Source: Gemmatimonadota bacterium | GTDB taxonomy: Bacteria > Gemmatimonadota > Gemmatimonadetes > Gemmatimonadales > Gemmatimonadaceae | Length of the DNA stretch: 7,342 bases | Direction of reading: 5' to 3' | Assembly (NCBI GenBank): GCA_031127185.1 | Contig: JARIET010000143.1 | Location: forward strand, 1-7,342 | Shown here: piece by piece, positions 5,878 through 7,342 of the stretch | How the letters are laid out: each line of letters starts with the position of its first letter | Numbering within the stretch: position 1 is the first letter of the stretch | Made by a program: the position numbers and the translations under genes | The notes under the pieces: generated by a model | Database searches by the model: none | What the model saw: only the letters and a program-made list of their open reading frames with translations | What the model was told of the DNA's origin: nothing

Positions 5878-6878
5878 CGACAGCCCGCATGCGCTCCCGT
5901 CGCGGTGTTGCCATGCTCGCGGCTCTTTGGCTCGTGGTTGGGATCACCGTTGTGGCGCTTGAGTTCACACTGGTTGGGCGAGAGCGGCGAGAGTTCGGCC
6001 TCGCGGCGGCGGATCGCGCACGTGCTTCAGCGGCTGCGCTCGGCGCATTTGCCGTTACGCGAGCGCGGCTCGAAGCGGCGCTTCGCGCCGGCCCCCAGAA
6101 TACCAGTGGTGCCGTGGGAGGCATCCGCTCGGCGGACCCCTGGCTCGGCGTGGATTCAATCTTCTCAGGGTCCACGATGGTCGACAGCATGGTCGTCACC
6201 GTCGAGGCCATAGATCTGGGGACCAAGCTGAACATCAACCAACTCTCCGAGACCGACCTGCGCACGCTGTTCACGAACTTGCTTGGCGACTTTGTGCGCG
6301 CTGATGCCATGGCGCAGGCCATAGCCGACTGGCGCGACCAGGACGACATTCCGCGCGTGAAGGGCGGCGAGCGCGAGGAGTACATCAAGGCCGACCTGCT
6401 TCGGTTGCCGACCAATCAGGGGTTTCGGGACATCGAGGAGTTGCTAGACGTAAAAGGCGTGACACCTGAGGTGTACGATGTGGTGAGTCCGTTTCTTACC
6501 ACGCTCGGCGCCGCGCAGATCAACCTGAACAGTGCGCCGGTGCCCGTGCTGCGTGTGTTGCCAGGAATGACGGACGAGATCATTGCCCGAATCTTGTCGA
6601 TTCGGTCGCGCGGGGGACGTATCAATAGCGTTGCCGAGGTGATGCCCCAGCAGCGGGCTGGAGTGGGCCGCGACGTTCAGGTGGCGATGGCGGCGCAGAA
6701 CCAACGCGCGCAGCAGGCAATCGCCACCAGGGCGGGGGTGCTGACCACCCAGCTTCAACTGACGCTCCTCGTGCAGGCCAGCCCGGCGGCGAAGCCGGTG
6801 CGGCTGCGCGTAATGATCCAGCGATCCAACGAGAACGGCCAGCCTGCGGCCGACGTGACGGCAGAGGAATGGCGATGA
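5874..6878 (+). CDS. gspK: Minor pseudopilin GspK
   Basis: 334 residues, the large-pseudopilin size typical of GspK. The ATG at 5874 overlaps the gspJ stop (ATGA), with GAGG at 5860-5863 about 10 nt upstream; ATG 5889 is an alternative. Leader MTTARMRSRRG, predicted cleavage at G11|V12, then VAMLAALWLVVGITVVALEF. Mature position +5 is Ala, not Glu; absence of Glu5 is characteristic of GspK. The inserted helical domain contains KLNINQLSETDLRTLF (118-133), DWRDQDDIPRVKGGEREEYI (152-171), DIEELLDVKGVTPEVYDVVSPFLTT (186-210), and INLNSAPVPVLRVLPGMT (216-233, helix-hairpin-helix-like). These are standard GspK landmarks. A Gln/Ala-rich stretch (258-282) comes before the final strands. GspK caps the pseudopilus tip with GspI and GspJ. 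The gene appears intact; its stop overlaps the next start at 6875. Confidence 0.93.
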   Translation: MTTARMRSRRGVAMLAALWLVVGITVVALEFTLVGRERREFGLAAADRARASAAALGAFAVTRARLEAALRAGPQNTSGAVGGIRSADPWLGVDSIFSGSTMVDSMVVTVEAIDLGTKLNINQLSETDLRTLFTNLLGDFVRADAMAQAIADWRDQDDIPRVKGGEREEYIKADLLRLPTNQGFRDIEELLDVKGVTPEVYDVVSPFLTTLGAAQINLNSAPVPVLRVLPGMTDEIIARILSIRSRGGRINSVAEVMPQQRAGVGRDVQVAMAAQNQRAQQAIATRAGVLTTQLQLTLLVQASPAAKPVRLRVMIQRSNENGQPAADVTAEEWR

Positions 6879-6911
6879 GTCCGCGGCAACGCAGCACGGC
6901 AACTTTGGGGC
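6875..6911 (+). pseudogene. 5' end of a gene in the gspL position, cut off at a junction
   Basis: ATG at 6875 overlaps the gspK TGA (ATGA), with AGAGGA/GAGG at 6864-6867 spaced 7 nt, so the start is as well supported as others in this operon. The first residues are MSPRQRSTATLG; from about 6911 the frame reads the opposite strand of an unrelated gene and stops at TGA 6977-6979, giving 34 residues in all. Gene order makes gspL (or a PilM-like actin-fold protein) the expected occupant, but a dozen residues cannot establish identity. It is either a true truncation at a rearrangement breakpoint or the edge of a chimeric assembly. Confidence 0.45.
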
Positions 6912-7342
6912 GATCAGGTTCTCGCGCGCGTTATTCGGCACGACCTGTTCGCCAGGCTGTTCCGGGATCCGGAACTTGAACCGGCGGGGGCCGCCTTCAT
7001 CCACCTTGAATCGCACGCGAATCGTCGCGGCCTCTCCGTCGGGCGGCATCGTGATGTCCTGCGTGTCCACCACGCGGCCTTCACTCTCCACCACCAGCGG
7101 GAACTTCTCGCCGGCAAACCCGGTCTGCGTGACGACGACGTCCACCACCAGCGACGTGCCCTTCAGCGCCGTACGCGGCGTCTCCACGCGACTCACCTGA
7201 ATATCGCGCACCAACCGCTCTTCACCGACGCCCACAGGGAACACCGGAATCGACTCGGCCTTGAGCGAAGCGAGCGACACATCAAACGCCGCTTCCGACG
7301 TGTCCGCGCCGTCGGTGACGACGATGAGCCCCGAGAGTGGGA
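6912..7342 (-). CDS. VWA-domain protein, internal fragment (both ends missing)
   Basis: The frame is open from the window edge; the first whole codon is 7340-7338. It begins PLSGLIVVTDGADTS, the end of a von Willebrand factor A-like fold, then ASLKAESIPVFPVGVGEE. Next come RDIQVSRVETPRTALKGTSLVVDVVV and two beta-rich segments, KFPLVVESEGRVVDTQDITM and ATIRVRFKVDEGGPRRFKFRIP, followed by EQVVPNNARENLI. This matches the middle of large membrane-anchored proteins with a VWA region, a beta-sandwich region and a C-terminal glutamine-amidotransferase-like domain, commonly encoded near MoxR/BatA-type genes. Their role is poorly defined. Family resemblance stops at Ile (codon 6914-6912). The frame then runs on antisense through gspK to a stop at 6444-6446, which is not real coding. 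The C-terminal domain that should follow is absent. The N-terminus lies beyond the window; a GTG at 7280 is internal, not a start. Confidence 0.75.
6959..6975. repeat. Perfect 7-bp inverted repeat near the junction
   Basis: GTTCCGG (6959-6965) and CCGGAAC (6969-6975) are perfect reverse complements separated by GAT. The element lies within the VWA-protein fragment (coding FRIPE) about 47 nt right of the apparent junction. It may be only a by-product of the codons there. Confidence 0.4.

Noticed and set aside
5651..6415. 254-codon minus-strand open frame across gspJ and gspK
   Set aside because: Ser/Arg/Ala-rich shadow translation opposite well-supported pseudopilin genes.
6875..6979. A complete 34-residue small protein after gspK
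   Set aside because: Start and ribosome binding site are good, but the last 22 codons are antisense to a recognisable VWA protein, so it is better read as the truncated start of a longer gene.
6905..7342. A mobile element or phage border explaining the junction
   Set aside because: No transposase, integrase, terminal inverted repeat, target-site duplication or tRNA is visible near the join.

Overview
The window is a GC-rich bacterial chromosomal segment, roughly two-thirds G+C by eye, with tightly packed genes. The gene content suggests Gemmatimonadota or a nearby lineage such as Acidobacteriota: a YpdA/Bdr-type flavoprotein, a eukaryote-like (alpha2) glycyl-tRNA synthetase, and a type II secretion pseudopilin operon of divergent sequence. 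This placement is inferred from gene content only; no marker here fixes the taxon.

Layout. Positions 1-500 (+) hold the C-terminal half of a YpdA-like NAD(P)H/FAD oxidoreductase. Positions 436-1035 (-) hold a small predicted lipoprotein of unknown function whose 3' end overlaps the ypdA 3' end. After a 71-nt divergent gap, 1107-2489 (+) encodes glycyl-tRNA synthetase. A 128-nt gap (2490-2617) with one GC-rich stem-loop precedes a compact operon on the + strand: gspG (2618-3067), gspF (3098-4297), gspH-like (4294-4749), gspI-like (4733-5185), gspJ-like (5182-5877) and gspK (5874-6878). From gspF onward every gene overlaps the next by 4 or 17 nt, which suggests translational coupling. The products fit together: GspG is the major pseudopilin, GspH/I/J/K are minor pseudopilins (the I-J-K tip complex, with H joining it to the shaft), and GspF is the inner-membrane platform protein. 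The ATPase (GspE), secretin (GspD) and GspC are not in the window.

The most unusual place is the right end. A further gene starts at 6875 (ATGA overlap with gspK, good ribosome binding site), where gspL is expected, but its plausible coding sequence lasts only about a dozen codons. From about 6912 to the window end the minus strand carries the middle of an unrelated VWA-domain protein, which is itself cut off at about 6912 without a stop. Two truncated genes therefore meet tail to tail at about 6905-6914. That is the signature of an inversion or deletion breakpoint, or of a chimeric assembly join. Everything right of about 6912 should be treated as not necessarily contiguous with the gsp operon until checked.

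I found no RNA genes, CRISPR array, insertion sequence or phage gene, and no clearly novel system. No stretch over 300 bases lacks a gene.
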